DNA of 64,000 bases from Brevibacillus parabrevis (GCF_003710905.1 NZ_RHHV01000006.1:186001-250000), one strand, 5' to 3'; positions 42,890 to 52,702 are shown, numbered from the stretch's first letter. The notes: generated by a model from the letters alone, not told the origin. Program-made: numbers and translations.

Positions 42890-44494
42890 ATGTTGCAAAG
42901 AGAGTTGACACGGGAACAGGCGATAGCTGTTGCAGAGCAAGTCCTGCAACATGTGGAAGGCACGATTATCGAGCGTGGGTATTCGTACTTTTCCGATGGG
43001 GTTGTTTTCAATACGCGCGTCGAGAATAACCGCACACTATGCAGCGATGTGCAAGGATCACAAGTGTACCATGTGCGCCTCGATTTGGAGGAAGTGCAAG
43101 GCAGCTCCTGTACCTGCCCCTACACCCGTCTTTGCAAGCACATCGCGGCGACTTTTTTTCAAATGTATAGCGTCTTTGAAAACCCGCGCCATTTTTTGGG
43201 CAAAGCCCAGCAGCCACGCCGGGCGACATTTTCACCTGCCATGCTCATCCCGAACTATCGGCCAGCGGTCAGCCCGCCGCAAGGAAACGAGAGCGCTCCT
43301 GTGCAATCAGGGCTTACCGCAGCCAGTTCCGTTCACGACTGGTGGGCCTTTTTCGAGAGCTGGACGCGCAATTTGTTATCGGCGATGGAATCGTTCCGCG
43401 CTTCCTCCGAGATTTTTTCCAGCTATCAAAACGTGTTGTCCGTGACCGCTGGCTGGCCGACCGAACGCGCCCAACTGTTCCACATCCACGCCAATTTGTT
43501 TCACCTGCAAAAATTGCAGCAATACGTCCAAACGTATCGGCAGTCCCACTGGTACCCGGATCTCGCCCAAACCGCGGAACGATTGCTGGAGCAATTGGAG
43601 GGCGCGATCTATTTCTCCGATCGGCAGGCTTTGTGGAGCAAACATCGGCTTGCGCTGGAAGAGACGCTCACGATCATCCGCCGTTGGAAGGAAAACGACC
43701 TCTCCTCGCTTTATTGGGTGTACGCCTATCGCCTGGTCTGGTGGTCGCTGCTTGACGCCCCCGAGTGGATCGAGCAGGAGAAAGCGGAGCTTGACGAGAC
43801 GATCGCTTCGCCTAATACGTCAGAGGCGGTGCTGGAAAAAGCCCGCTTGCTTCGCGCCCACTTTTCCGTGATGGATCGGCAGGACGATCTCGCCTTGGCT
43901 GTCTGGATGCCCATGCGTCGCCTGCCCCTGGCCTTTTATTTGCCGTACATGAAAGCTTTTGCCCGCGAAGCGCAGTGGCAACGTTTCCTGGACTGGACAA
44001 CAGCCCTTACCGGACGGATCGGCCAGGCAGAAGCGCAGCAGTACCGCTTTGTGCTCACGGTCTGGCGGGAAGCGATGAAACAGGTCGGTCGAGAAGCCGA
44101 GTGCGGAGCGATGCTGAAAACGTTTTTGCCCAGCAGCTATCCCGAATACGCGCTCTATTTGTATGAGGAAAAGCAGTTCAAGTCATGGATCGACTTGCAG
44201 ATGTCTTTTCGGGTCCCTTTTGCCGATCTCTCGGCTGTCCAGTTGAAAGAGATCGAGGAAGCCGATCCCGCTCTGTTGTATCCGTACTATGTGCGTGAAG
44301 TGAATCGGCTGATTCGCGAGCGCAATCGCACGGCTTACAAAGAAGCGATCAAACTGTTGAAAAGAGGGCGCGCCACTTACGCCAAGGCAGATCAGGAGGC
44401 CGACTGGGAACGCTTCGTGGACAGACTGTCTGCCAAGCACAACCGCCTGCGGGCTTTCCAGGAGGAGCTAAGGAGAGGAAATCTGAATCTATGA
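42890..44494 (+). CDS. SWIM zinc finger protein (YwqB-like)
   Basis: A 534-residue protein. The SWIM motif is CTCPYTRLCKH: Cys74, Cys76, Cys82 and His84. The rest is helical and rich in Trp and Arg, without catalytic motifs I know. In Bacillales a SWIM protein commonly precedes a SNF2 helicase (ywqB-ywqA in B. subtilis), and the same order is seen here with a four-base overlap, so the products probably act together on DNA. The start has GGAGGATC upstream. Confidence 0.88.
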   Translation: MLQRELTREQAIAVAEQVLQHVEGTIIERGYSYFSDGVVFNTRVENNRTLCSDVQGSQVYHVRLDLEEVQGSSCTCPYTRLCKHIAATFFQMYSVFENPRHFLGKAQQPRRATFSPAMLIPNYRPAVSPPQGNESAPVQSGLTAASSVHDWWAFFESWTRNLLSAMESFRASSEIFSSYQNVLSVTAGWPTERAQLFHIHANLFHLQKLQQYVQTYRQSHWYPDLAQTAERLLEQLEGAIYFSDRQALWSKHRLALEETLTIIRRWKENDLSSLYWVYAYRLVWWSLLDAPEWIEQEKAELDETIASPNTSEAVLEKARLLRAHFSVMDRQDDLALAVWMPMRRLPLAFYLPYMKAFAREAQWQRFLDWTTALTGRIGQAEAQQYRFVLTVWREAMKQVGREAECGAMLKTFLPSSYPEYALYLYEEKQFKSWIDLQMSFRVPFADLSAVQLKEIEEADPALLYPYYVREVNRLIRERNRTAYKEAIKLLKRGRATYAKADQEADWERFVDRLSAKHNRLRAFQEELRRGNLNL

Positions 44495-47358
44495 ACACGG
44501 TTACAACCATGGTGCTAACAGCGGAGCTTTTGGCAGACGGCCGTTTTCTCATCGCCGGATGCGATCAAGAAGGTCAGGCAATCGATCCGGAGGAGGTTGC
44601 GGCAGCGCTTTTTGCCTGGGATGAATCATCCTACTACGGCACATTTGTGGAAAAAAACGAGCAAGGCTTGCTGCTCAGTCCGCTGGAGGCCCTGTCCTTT
44701 TTTTCCGATCCGCCATGGCTCTTGCACGGGAGTTACTCTGTGGACGAGCGTTTTGCGGAGTACCGCGATGCGGCTGTCACACTGACGCATACGCTTGCCG
44801 CCGGTGCCATCCTCCCCGATTTTGCCGAATGGAAACGGGGGCGGTTTGGCTGGAAAGCGGAGCCTGCTCCTTCGACGCTCCCCTCCTACGGCGACAGGTG
44901 GCTCTCGCACGTCCTCGAAGAATTGGTCGATGCGCCTGGAGAAGTCGGTCGTGCCTGGGATCAGCTTGTCGCCCATTTTCCCGCTCTGTTGGTTGCGGGC
45001 GACGAGCTTTCCGTCCATTTGCAAGAAGGAGAATGGCTGCAATCGATCGGCTGGCTCCCGGATGTGACGCCGTTTCGCACTTGTTTGCAAATTATCGAGC
45101 CTGCCCATTCGGAAAGCGACTGGCTGCTGCAAATTTACTTGCAGGACCGGGAAGAACCGGATCGGCTGTTCGTGATCGAGCCTCATTTGTTGGGGGCGGC
45201 TACTGCGCAAATGGCGAAAATCCCGCTGGAATGGAAAGAGCATTGGCGGCGCCTGCAGAGCGATCTGGAAAAATGCCGCGAGATTTTTCCTTGGCAACGA
45301 TCCGGTGCAGGTGAACGGACTGAACTGCGCACCCAGCTCACGAATGAGGAGGCGTGGATTTTTCTTACCTCTTGCAGCCTGCAACTCGTGCAAGCGGGCA
45401 TTCACGTCTTTTTGCCCGCCTGGTGGGAGCAAGTACGCCGGGTCAAACCAAAGCTCAAGGCAAAAGTTTCCTCGTCTGTCGGTGCGAGCAGACAGTCTTT
45501 TCTCGGCATCTCCCAAGTCATGGACTTCGAATGGAAGCTCGCCCTCGGGCCTGTCGAGCTGAGCGAAGAAGAGTTTGCCCAACTGATTCGCCAAAAGCAA
45601 CGGCTGCTGAAAATAAGAGGGCATTGGGTTCAGCTCACGCCCGATCTGTTTGCTGAGCTTCAGCAAGCGTTGCAAAAAACGAACGCCAAAAACGGCCTGA
45701 CCTTGCGCGACGTGATGAGCATGCATCTCACCACCAATACCGAGGTCGAGGAATCGCCTGACGACCACGATCCGGATGAACCGTACCCGCTCACCGTGGA
45801 AATCCAGCTCAATGCCCATCTGCTGGAGCTGATGCACCGTTTGCAGGAGACGAAGCGCATCCCGATTTTGCCCCAGCCGGACGCTTTTCACGGGACGCTG
45901 CGCAACTATCAGTTGGAAGGAAGCTCGTGGCTGTTGTTTTTGCGGCAATTCGGCTTGGGAGCGTGTCTCGCTGACGACATGGGGCTGGGAAAAACGGTGC
46001 AGTTCATTACGTACTTGCTGCACGTAAAGGCTTCCGGCGCGAGCCAGTCGCCTTCGCTGCTCATCTGTCCGACGTCGGTCATCGGCAATTGGCAGAAGGA
46101 ATTGCAGCGGTTTGCCCCTTCGTTGAAAGTGTTCATTCACTATGGGAACAATCGTCCCAAAAAAGCAGAGTTCGAGCCTGCCATCGCGGGGGCCGATCTG
46201 GTTATCACGTCCTATGCCCTCTCCCATCTCGACGAACAGGAGCTGTCCACGATCACCTGGAGTACGATTTGTCTGGACGAGGCGCAAAACATCAAAAACG
46301 CCTACACGAAGCAGGCATCCGCCGTCAGGGACTTGAAGGCGTGGCACCGCATCGCGCTGACGGGAACGCCGATCGAAAATCGATTGAGCGAGCTTTGGTC
46401 GATCTTTGATTTCCTCAATCCCGGCTATTTGGGCAGTCTGAGCGAATTTACGCACCGCTTTGTGCAGCCGATTGAGCGCGACCGCGATCAGCAGCTGATT
46501 CAGACCGTGCAGCGGCTCATTCAGCCGTTTTTGCTGCGCCGGGCCAAGACCGATCCAGCCATCCAGCTTGATCTGCCGGAGAAAAACGAGAGCAAGGAAT
46601 ACGTTCCGTTGACCGCCGAGCAAGGTGCGCTCTATGAAACAGCGATTCAGGAAATGTTTTCGCGGATGGAAAACGTCTCCGCCATGGAACGGCGCGGTCT
46701 GATTCTCACGACATTGACCCGGTTGAAGCAGCTGTGCGACCATCCCGCGCTGATCTTGAACGAGATCACGACTGCAGATGAAGCAAGCCGCTCCCACAAG
46801 CTCGAAAGACTTCTGGAGTTGATCGAGGAAATTCGGCAAAAAAACGAGCGCTGCCTGATCTTCACGCAGTATATCGAAATGGGCAATTTGCTCCAGCGCG
46901 TGTTGACGCGCGAAGGCTACGGTCCGGTGTTCTTTTTGAACGGGGCGACCAAAAAGGAAAAGCGCGACGAGATGATCACCCGCTTCCAGGATACGTCCCT
47001 GCCCGATGAGGAACGCGGCGCTATCTTTATTCTTTCGCTGCGCGCGGGCGGCACAGGGTTGAACCTGACCGAAGCCAACCACGTCATTCACGTCGACCGC
47101 TGGTGGAATCCGGCTGTGGAAAACCAGGCTACCGACCGGGCGCACCGGATCGGGCAACGCCGCAATGTCCAAGTGTACAAGTTCATTTCACTCGGCACCA
47201 TCGAAGAGCGGATTGATGAAATGATGGAGCGGAAGCTGTCGCTCAGCCAGCAAATCGTCAGCAGCAGCCAGGAAGCGTGGATCACAGAGCTGTCTACGGC
47301 TGAGCTGCGCGAGCTGTTCGCCCTGCGCCACGATTGGAACGATACGAAAGGACTGTGA
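44491..47358 (+). CDS. SNF2-family ATP-dependent helicase (YwqA-like)
   Basis: A 955-residue protein. The N-terminal 450 residues are a bacterial SNF2-associated region. The ATPase core starts at LRNYQLEGSSWLLFLRQFGLG; Walker A is DDMGLGKT (about residue 495), Walker B CLDEAQNIKN, then GTPIENRLSELWSIFDFLNPG. The C-terminal helicase half has FTQYIEMGNLLQ, LRAGGTGLNLTEANHVIH and ATDRAHRIGQ. It would translocate on duplex DNA to remodel bound complexes. It is coupled to the SWIM gene by ATGA overlap. Confidence 0.95.
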   Translation: MNTVTTMVLTAELLADGRFLIAGCDQEGQAIDPEEVAAALFAWDESSYYGTFVEKNEQGLLLSPLEALSFFSDPPWLLHGSYSVDERFAEYRDAAVTLTHTLAAGAILPDFAEWKRGRFGWKAEPAPSTLPSYGDRWLSHVLEELVDAPGEVGRAWDQLVAHFPALLVAGDELSVHLQEGEWLQSIGWLPDVTPFRTCLQIIEPAHSESDWLLQIYLQDREEPDRLFVIEPHLLGAATAQMAKIPLEWKEHWRRLQSDLEKCREIFPWQRSGAGERTELRTQLTNEEAWIFLTSCSLQLVQAGIHVFLPAWWEQVRRVKPKLKAKVSSSVGASRQSFLGISQVMDFEWKLALGPVELSEEEFAQLIRQKQRLLKIRGHWVQLTPDLFAELQQALQKTNAKNGLTLRDVMSMHLTTNTEVEESPDDHDPDEPYPLTVEIQLNAHLLELMHRLQETKRIPILPQPDAFHGTLRNYQLEGSSWLLFLRQFGLGACLADDMGLGKTVQFITYLLHVKASGASQSPSLLICPTSVIGNWQKELQRFAPSLKVFIHYGNNRPKKAEFEPAIAGADLVITSYALSHLDEQELSTITWSTICLDEAQNIKNAYTKQASAVRDLKAWHRIALTGTPIENRLSELWSIFDFLNPGYLGSLSEFTHRFVQPIERDRDQQLIQTVQRLIQPFLLRRAKTDPAIQLDLPEKNESKEYVPLTAEQGALYETAIQEMFSRMENVSAMERRGLILTTLTRLKQLCDHPALILNEITTADEASRSHKLERLLELIEEIRQKNERCLIFTQYIEMGNLLQRVLTREGYGPVFFLNGATKKEKRDEMITRFQDTSLPDEERGAIFILSLRAGGTGLNLTEANHVIHVDRWWNPAVENQATDRAHRIGQRRNVQVYKFISLGTIEERIDEMMERKLSLSQQIVSSSQEAWITELSTAELRELFALRHDWNDTKGL

Positions 47359-47360
47359 CC

Positions 47361-47498
47361 ATGAACTCTCCAGATGAAGAAAAAACTTCTGTTCCCGTGT
47401 CCTCTGACCAGCAAAAGGCAGACTTGCCCGACGTCTGGAAACGGTTTTTGCAGACGATCCAGACCCGGTTTGCCGAGCAAAAGCGCCCTCGTCCATGA
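47361..47498 (+). CDS. Hypothetical 45-residue protein after the SNF2 gene
   Basis: ATG at 47361, two bases after the SNF2 stop, opens a 45-codon frame starting MNSPDEEKTSVPVSS and continuing with an amphipathic helix, LPDVWKRFLQTIQTRF, and a basic end. A possible site, AAAGGA, lies 10 bases upstream. It ends just before the operon terminator. The family is unknown; a small partner of the helicase is a guess. Confidence 0.5.
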   Translation: MNSPDEEKTSVPVSSDQQKADLPDVWKRFLQTIQTRFAEQKRPRP

Positions 47499-47505
47499 CA
47501 ATGCG

Positions 47506-47545
47506 CAAAAGGTCCGACCTGCCAGCCTGGCGTTCGGACCTTTTG
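47506..47545. terminator. Bidirectional terminator between the SNF2 operon and the EAL-kinase gene
   Basis: CAAAAGGTCCGA (47506-47517) pairs with TCGGACCTTTTG (47534-47545). The A and T arms suit both converging units. Confidence 0.85.
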
Positions 47546-47564
47546 CTTTTTCAGTCTATTCGCT

Positions 47565-49817
47565 TCAAGCCGTATCCGGCGGCCGATTCAAAGGGAAGTA
47601 CACTTCAACCGTCGTACCTTTGTTGGGCGTGCTGGAAAAATGAATGTACCCGTCGTGATACTGAATAATTTTATAAGTAATCATTAGGCCAAGCCCTGTC
47701 CCCTTTTCTTTTGTACTGTAAAAAGGCTCACCCAGCCGCTGCAATCTCTCTTCCGACATGCCGCAGCCTTTGTCCACAATCCGAATCAAGATGTGCTCGT
47801 GCTCTGTCCGCAAAGCCTTGATCCGAATCGGGCCTCCATCTGGCATGGACTCTACGGCATTGGACAGCAGATTGATGAAGACTTGCCTGATTTGGCTTTG
47901 ATCGCCCCACAGACGTATCCCCTCCACCTCTTCCACATCCAGCAGCAGTTGATGGTTCGGTGCCTCTTCCTGGACCATCCGGGCAACGCCGCGCAACAAG
48001 TTTGCGATGGACAGCGCTTCAAACTGATGCGATCTTTTCTGGGTCAAAAACACAAACTCGCGCAAAATGCTTTCCAATTGGTGAAACTCCGCGAGCATGA
48101 TATCGAAATATTCATTCTTCCATTGATCACGTCGCAACAGCTGGACGAAACCTTTGATCGAGGTAACCGGATTTCTGATTTCGTGCGCTACTCCTGCGGC
48201 CAGCTGACCAACGACCGTCAGCTTGTCCATTTTGCGCAAAAACTCCTCCGCTTGCACCTGGGCTGTACTGTTGCGAATGATGAAAACGACTTGCGACACT
48301 TCTCCTTGCTCGCTCTGGACAGGCGTTCCTTTTGCCTCCAAAATGAGCTTGCTGCCATTTTTATGCTGGCAGGAGAACGTAATCAGCCGCGGCAGCTTCC
48401 ACTCCATAATTTCCTGAAACGTCTGCCAAACCCGTTTCAACTGTTCGGCTGGCAATAAGTTTTGCAGGTTTTGATGCAGGAGAACTTCCGGAGCTACCTC
48501 CAGCACGGCGCGAACGGACGGCGACACGTATGTAACATATCCGTGGCAATCGATGACCACGATCATATCCGATATGTTTTCCGCTATCAGACGGTACTTG
48601 GCTTCGCTTACCCGCTTTGCTTCTTCTGCTTTTTTCAGTTCGGTGATGTCGACACAGGAGGCAATCACTTCCTTCACACGGCCATCGCGAAAAATCGGCC
48701 GCATGGCTGCCAGATAGCAGACGCCATTGACGACACCTTCGTATGTGACATGTTCTTCGCCACTCCATGCCCGCTCGTAATACATCGTCTTGCGCAGAGC
48801 CTCCTGCATCGGTAAAATATCGCGCAACTCGCTGCCTACCACTTGCTCTGGCGTCAAGCCGATGCGATAGATCAATTCTCCGGCGCAAAACGTGTGGATG
48901 AACGTCGCGTCCTGTTTGCGAAACGTAAATGTCATTCCTTGCTGATTGCGCATCACCTCTCGCAAGTAGACGAAAGGCTCGCCCCGCTCCTTGTGTGCAT
49001 GCACGGCCAGGTCAAGCATGGCTTTTCCTTGTTCTCGCATTCGCACTTCCAGCTCGTCGGCCGAAAGCGGTTCACAAAAATAATGACCTTGTGCGAGATC
49101 GCAATCCAGTTTCAGCAAAAGCTCCACTTGCTCGCGATGCTCTACGCCATCGACTGTCGCCTGGATATCCATGGCTCGTGCGACCGCCAAAAGCGATTTG
49201 ACCGCCATCTCCTGAGCAGAATCTGTCGTCGCTTGCTGGATCAGGGAGGAATCTATTTTCAACTTATCCAAAGGCATGCGCGAGATAACCGAGATAGAGC
49301 TGGCGCCTCTCCCAAAGTGGTCCAGACTTACCTGGACGCCAAGCTGCTTCAGTTGGGAAAGCACCATCATCCTCTCCCCATGCGTCTTTGCCTCTTCCGT
49401 AATTTCCAGTTCCAGATAGCGGGCAGGCAATTGACAATCGCGGAGAATCGCCTGGACGGTGTCCGCCAGTCCGACAGACTCAAAAGCATGCGCGGACAAA
49501 TTAACCGCTATGACCAACGGCCCAAAACCGGCATCAATCCACTGCTTGCACTGCTCGCACGCTGCCCGCAAGACCCATTCTTCCAGCAGATGCACCACTC
49601 CGCTCCTTTTGGCAAGCCCAAGCAATGCTTTCGGCGACAAAAATCCCCGCTTTGGGTGGTGCCATTGGACAAGCGCCTCCACCCCCCTCATTCCTCCCGT
49701 TCTCAAATCGAAAAAAGGCTGGTAATGGAGCGTGAGCTTGCGGTTCACAATCGCTTGATACAAGTCTTCATCACTCTGCTTCTGCTCATCCTGGTCCATT
49801 GTTTGAATACGAACCAC
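47565..49817 (-). CDS. EAL-PAS-PAS sensor histidine kinase fusion
   Basis: A 750-residue soluble protein: EAL domain (about 15-255), PAS (about 285-395), PAS (about 405-520), HisKA with His545 in GVAHEIRNPVTS, and HATPase_c ending GTGLGLMITYKI. EAL residues present: Glu47, Asn106, Glu138, Asp166, Lys187, Gln243. The usual DDFG is DHFG (His167) and the usual EGVE is DGVE (Asp223), so phosphodiesterase activity is doubtful and the domain may only bind c-di-GMP. The kinase part resembles the sporulation/KinA-KinE class. No response regulator is adjacent. The start is GTG at 49817 close after AGGAGG; an ATG at 49799 is the alternative. Confidence 0.9.
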   Translation of the reverse strand: MVRIQTMDQDEQKQSDEDLYQAIVNRKLTLHYQPFFDLRTGGMRGVEALVQWHHPKRGFLSPKALLGLAKRSGVVHLLEEWVLRAACEQCKQWIDAGFGPLVIAVNLSAHAFESVGLADTVQAILRDCQLPARYLELEITEEAKTHGERMMVLSQLKQLGVQVSLDHFGRGASSISVISRMPLDKLKIDSSLIQQATTDSAQEMAVKSLLAVARAMDIQATVDGVEHREQVELLLKLDCDLAQGHYFCEPLSADELEVRMREQGKAMLDLAVHAHKERGEPFVYLREVMRNQQGMTFTFRKQDATFIHTFCAGELIYRIGLTPEQVVGSELRDILPMQEALRKTMYYERAWSGEEHVTYEGVVNGVCYLAAMRPIFRDGRVKEVIASCVDITELKKAEEAKRVSEAKYRLIAENISDMIVVIDCHGYVTYVSPSVRAVLEVAPEVLLHQNLQNLLPAEQLKRVWQTFQEIMEWKLPRLITFSCQHKNGSKLILEAKGTPVQSEQGEVSQVVFIIRNSTAQVQAEEFLRKMDKLTVVGQLAAGVAHEIRNPVTSIKGFVQLLRRDQWKNEYFDIMLAEFHQLESILREFVFLTQKRSHQFEALSIANLLRGVARMVQEEAPNHQLLLDVEEVEGIRLWGDQSQIRQVFINLLSNAVESMPDGGPIRIKALRTEHEHILIRIVDKGCGMSEERLQRLGEPFYSTKEKGTGLGLMITYKIIQYHDGYIHFSSTPNKGTTVEVYFPLNRPPDTA

Positions 49818-50001
49818 TTCCCTCCTATTGGTTAGTCATCAAGCACGATCAGCCATTTCAAGCTTTGCAATTCCGAACTATTCTGACTCTTTCTCTCTTT
49901 CTACTTTATAGGAAGAATGCATACCCTGTCCAGATATCCGCAACAACGACAAACACCCTCTCACAAGAAGAGGGTGCTTTTTGCCATGCTCTTTCGCTTG
50001 C

Positions 50002-50787
50002 TCAAGCTTGCAAGGCCGCTTGTCTGCGAACGGCGCGCGCGTCTTCCTTCAGCCGCGGACACGTATAGCAATATTGTCCTTCACCGGTCTGATAGTACAA
50101 ACAGCATTGATTTTTCAGGCGTACCTTCTTGCTCGGATCGCGCATGTCTTCCACCCAACGCACTTTTACGTCGAACGGATTTTTGTCCAGACCGAAGCAC
50201 GCTCCTTCGAGCTGCCGACAGAGCGAGTCGTAGTCATCACGCAAATGCTGCCGGACGCGCTCGTCTTGACTCTGCTCGACGAAGTAATCCAGATAGTAAT
50301 TGAATCTGGTCGGCAACTGACCCCAGATCAGCTTTTCCGGGTTATCCGTAGCCTTGGCAAGCGACTGGATCAACGGTCGCAAACTATGCTGGTAAAACGC
50401 GCGGTATTGCTGATCCAGCCAAGCTGCACGCCCGGTTTCCGGTGCCTCGACTTTGTTCCATTCGTCTACGACAAAGGAAAACTGGGCATAGTCATCTGCA
50501 ACGTAAAGCTGCACAGTCAGTTGATCGAGCGACAGGTGGAGCGAAACGTTCCACACCGACTGCATGTACTGCAATCCGAGCGCCACGCCGCCCAGCCAGC
50601 CCCCGATGTACGTGCCGACAGGTTTGCTGTCGTTGGCCTTGATGAGCGGAGCATACAGGCTGACCAGCTGATCCATGTTTTCCGGCTTCACCAGATCGCT
50701 CGCTTTCATGGAAAGCAGCGTATCCGCTCTCAGCTCTGACGTCAGGCGAAAATGCTCTGCTAAAAAATGTTCGTTCCAGCTTAACAA
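50002..50787 (-). CDS. FhuF-like siderophore ferric-iron reductase
   Basis: A 261-residue protein whose C-terminus holds four Cys, NQCCLYYQTGEGQYCYTCPR, the [2Fe-2S] pattern of FhuF-type ferric-siderophore reductases (CC-x10-C-x2-C). The start is TTG at 50787 with AAAGGAAG seven bases upstream; the longer frame runs into the ABC transporter gene. It probably reduces ferric iron from imported siderophores in the cytosol. It lies 91 bases after the ABC exporter gene, downstream of a Fur box. Confidence 0.85.
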   Translation of the reverse strand: MLSWNEHFLAEHFRLTSELRADTLLSMKASDLVKPENMDQLVSLYAPLIKANDSKPVGTYIGGWLGGVALGLQYMQSVWNVSLHLSLDQLTVQLYVADDYAQFSFVVDEWNKVEAPETGRAAWLDQQYRAFYQHSLRPLIQSLAKATDNPEKLIWGQLPTRFNYYLDYFVEQSQDERVRQHLRDDYDSLCRQLEGACFGLDKNPFDVKVRWVEDMRDPSKKVRLKNQCCLYYQTGEGQYCYTCPRLKEDARAVRRQAALQA

Positions 50788-50878
50788 GCATGATCTTCCT
50801 TTCTTTTTTCGGTTGGGGAAAACGGCAAGGGTGACACCCATGAAGGTGCCCTCTTCACCGCAGTACACGAAAAATGGC

Positions 50879-52627
50879 TTATCTGGAAAAAGCGCTCTGC
50901 GTCTGCTCCAGGTACGAACCGAACTGCGCGTGGTACAACCGGCTGTAAATGCCGTCCTGGGCCAGCAGCTGCTCATGGTTCCCCTGCTCTGTGATGCCTT
51001 GCTCTGTCACGACAACGATGCGATCGGCATTTTTGATCGTCGCCAAGCGGTGGGCAATCACCAGTGTCGTCCGGCCTTGCGACAATTCCGCAAGCGATTG
51101 CTGGATCGCTGCTTCCGTCTCCGTGTCCAGCGCCGAGGTCGCTTCGTCCAGGATGAGAATCGGCGGGTTTTTCAAGAACATGCGGGCAATCGCGAGCCGT
51201 TGTTTTTGCCCCCCGGACAGCTTCACGCCGCGCTCGCCGATAACAGTATCCAAACCAGTCGGCTGCGAGCGGATAAAATCTTCCAGCTTGGCTCGCCGTG
51301 CTGCCTGCCAAATCTCTTCTTCCGATGCCTGCTGCTTGCCGTAGGCGATATTTTCCCGGATCGTGCCAGAGAACAAGAACACGTCCTGCTGTACGATCCC
51401 GATCTGGCTGCGCAGCGAAGCCAATGTCATTTTGCGGATATCCAGCCCGTCGATCGTAATGCTGCCATCCTGCACCTCGTAAAAACGCGGCAGCAAGCTG
51501 CACAATGTCGTCTTCCCAGCGCCGGACGGGCCGACAAAAGCTACCGTTTCCCCTGCGCGAATCTGCAAATCGATCTTTTGCAACACATTCGCTTCGTGCT
51601 CGTAACCGAACGAAACACCCTTGTATTCGATATCGCCCGCAAGTGCCTCGACCTTGACGGCATCGGGAGCATCGGCAATATCAGGCGCCGTATCCATGAT
51701 TTCTATGTAACGCTTGAAACCGGCAATGCCTTTCGGGTAACTTTCGATGATCGCGTTGATTTTTTCCAACGGGCGGAAAAAGACGTTCGTCAACAGCAAA
51801 AACGCGACAAACTCCCCGTAGGAAAGCGAACCTTCGATGACGAACCAGCTTCCGCAAATCAGCACGAACAAAATGACCAGACGCATCAAAATGTAGCTGA
51901 CCGAAGCGTTTTGCGCCATGATTTTGTAGGACAACAGCTTGGTCAGGCGAAAGCGCAGGTTGTTTTCCGCAAAGCGCTCCTTTTCAAAGCTTTCGTTGGC
52001 GAATGCCTGAATCACGCGCATACCGCCCACATTGTCTTCGACGCGGGCATTGAAATCAGCCATGTCGCCATACAAGCGGTGGAAAGCTTTCGTCATTTTG
52101 CGGTTGAAGTACACGACAAAAAACGTCATGATGGGGATCACCACAAACGTAAGCAACGCCATTTCTTCATTGATGCTGAACATCAAAATAAAGGCTCCAA
52201 CCAGCGTCATGATTGCAATGAACAAATCCTCCGGCCCGTGGTGGGCAACCTCGCCAATTTCCATCAAGTCATTGGTCAGGCGAGACAACAGATGTCCTGT
52301 CTTCGTATTGTCGAAAAAGCGGAAGGACAGCTTCTGGATATGGTCATACAACTGTTTGCGCATATCCGTCTCGATGTTAATGCCTAGCATGTGCCCCCAA
52401 TACGTCACGACGTAGTTCATCCCGGCATTGATTGCGTACAGGACGAGCAGCCCGAGACAGGCCCACATGATCAGCTCCCAGTCTTTGCTTGGCAAAAGCT
52501 GGTCGACAACCATGTTCACAGCAAGCGGGAATCCCAGCTCCAGAAGAGCGACGAAAATCGCGCACGTAAAATCGAGCACAAACAATCCGCGATAAGGCCG
52601 GTAATAAGAAAAAAATCTGCGAAGCAT
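50879..52627 (-). CDS. ABC transporter, fused membrane and ATP-binding domains
   Basis: A 582-residue half-transporter: six-helix ABC membrane domain (about 15-310), ATPase with Walker A VGPSGAGKTT, Q-loop IVQQDVFLFSGTIRENI, signature KLSGGQKQRLAIARM, Walker B ILILDEATSALD and switch VIAHRL. Members export lipids, peptides or drugs; with a Fur box in front and an FhuF-like gene behind, a siderophore-related role is likely here. The ATG at 52627 has AGGAG eight bases upstream; GTG at 52636 is less likely. Confidence 0.92.
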   Translation of the reverse strand: MLRRFFSYYRPYRGLFVLDFTCAIFVALLELGFPLAVNMVVDQLLPSKDWELIMWACLGLLVLYAINAGMNYVVTYWGHMLGINIETDMRKQLYDHIQKLSFRFFDNTKTGHLLSRLTNDLMEIGEVAHHGPEDLFIAIMTLVGAFILMFSINEEMALLTFVVIPIMTFFVVYFNRKMTKAFHRLYGDMADFNARVEDNVGGMRVIQAFANESFEKERFAENNLRFRLTKLLSYKIMAQNASVSYILMRLVILFVLICGSWFVIEGSLSYGEFVAFLLLTNVFFRPLEKINAIIESYPKGIAGFKRYIEIMDTAPDIADAPDAVKVEALAGDIEYKGVSFGYEHEANVLQKIDLQIRAGETVAFVGPSGAGKTTLCSLLPRFYEVQDGSITIDGLDIRKMTLASLRSQIGIVQQDVFLFSGTIRENIAYGKQQASEEEIWQAARRAKLEDFIRSQPTGLDTVIGERGVKLSGGQKQRLAIARMFLKNPPILILDEATSALDTETEAAIQQSLAELSQGRTTLVIAHRLATIKNADRIVVVTEQGITEQGNHEQLLAQDGIYSRLYHAQFGSYLEQTQSAFSR

Positions 52628-52682
52628 CGCAGCCACTCCTCTCTCGTTGACAAGCTACATAAACACAGCTCCCCAATGTTTT

Positions 52683-52702
52683 TGAAAATCATTTTCATTA
52701 TA
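52683..52702 (-). promoter_or_regulatory. Fur box overlapping the promoter of the ABC-FhuF unit
   Basis: TGAAAATCATTTTCA (52683-52697) is a perfect 7-1-7 inverted repeat, the core of the Fur consensus. On the minus strand it immediately follows a TATAAT (52702-52697), so Fur-Fe would block this promoter. Confidence 0.8.

Noticed and set aside
44626-47172. An 848-codon minus-strand frame opposite the SNF2 gene
   Set aside because: It mirrors the coding frame of a clear helicase and has no family features. Long antisense frames are common in GC-rich genes.
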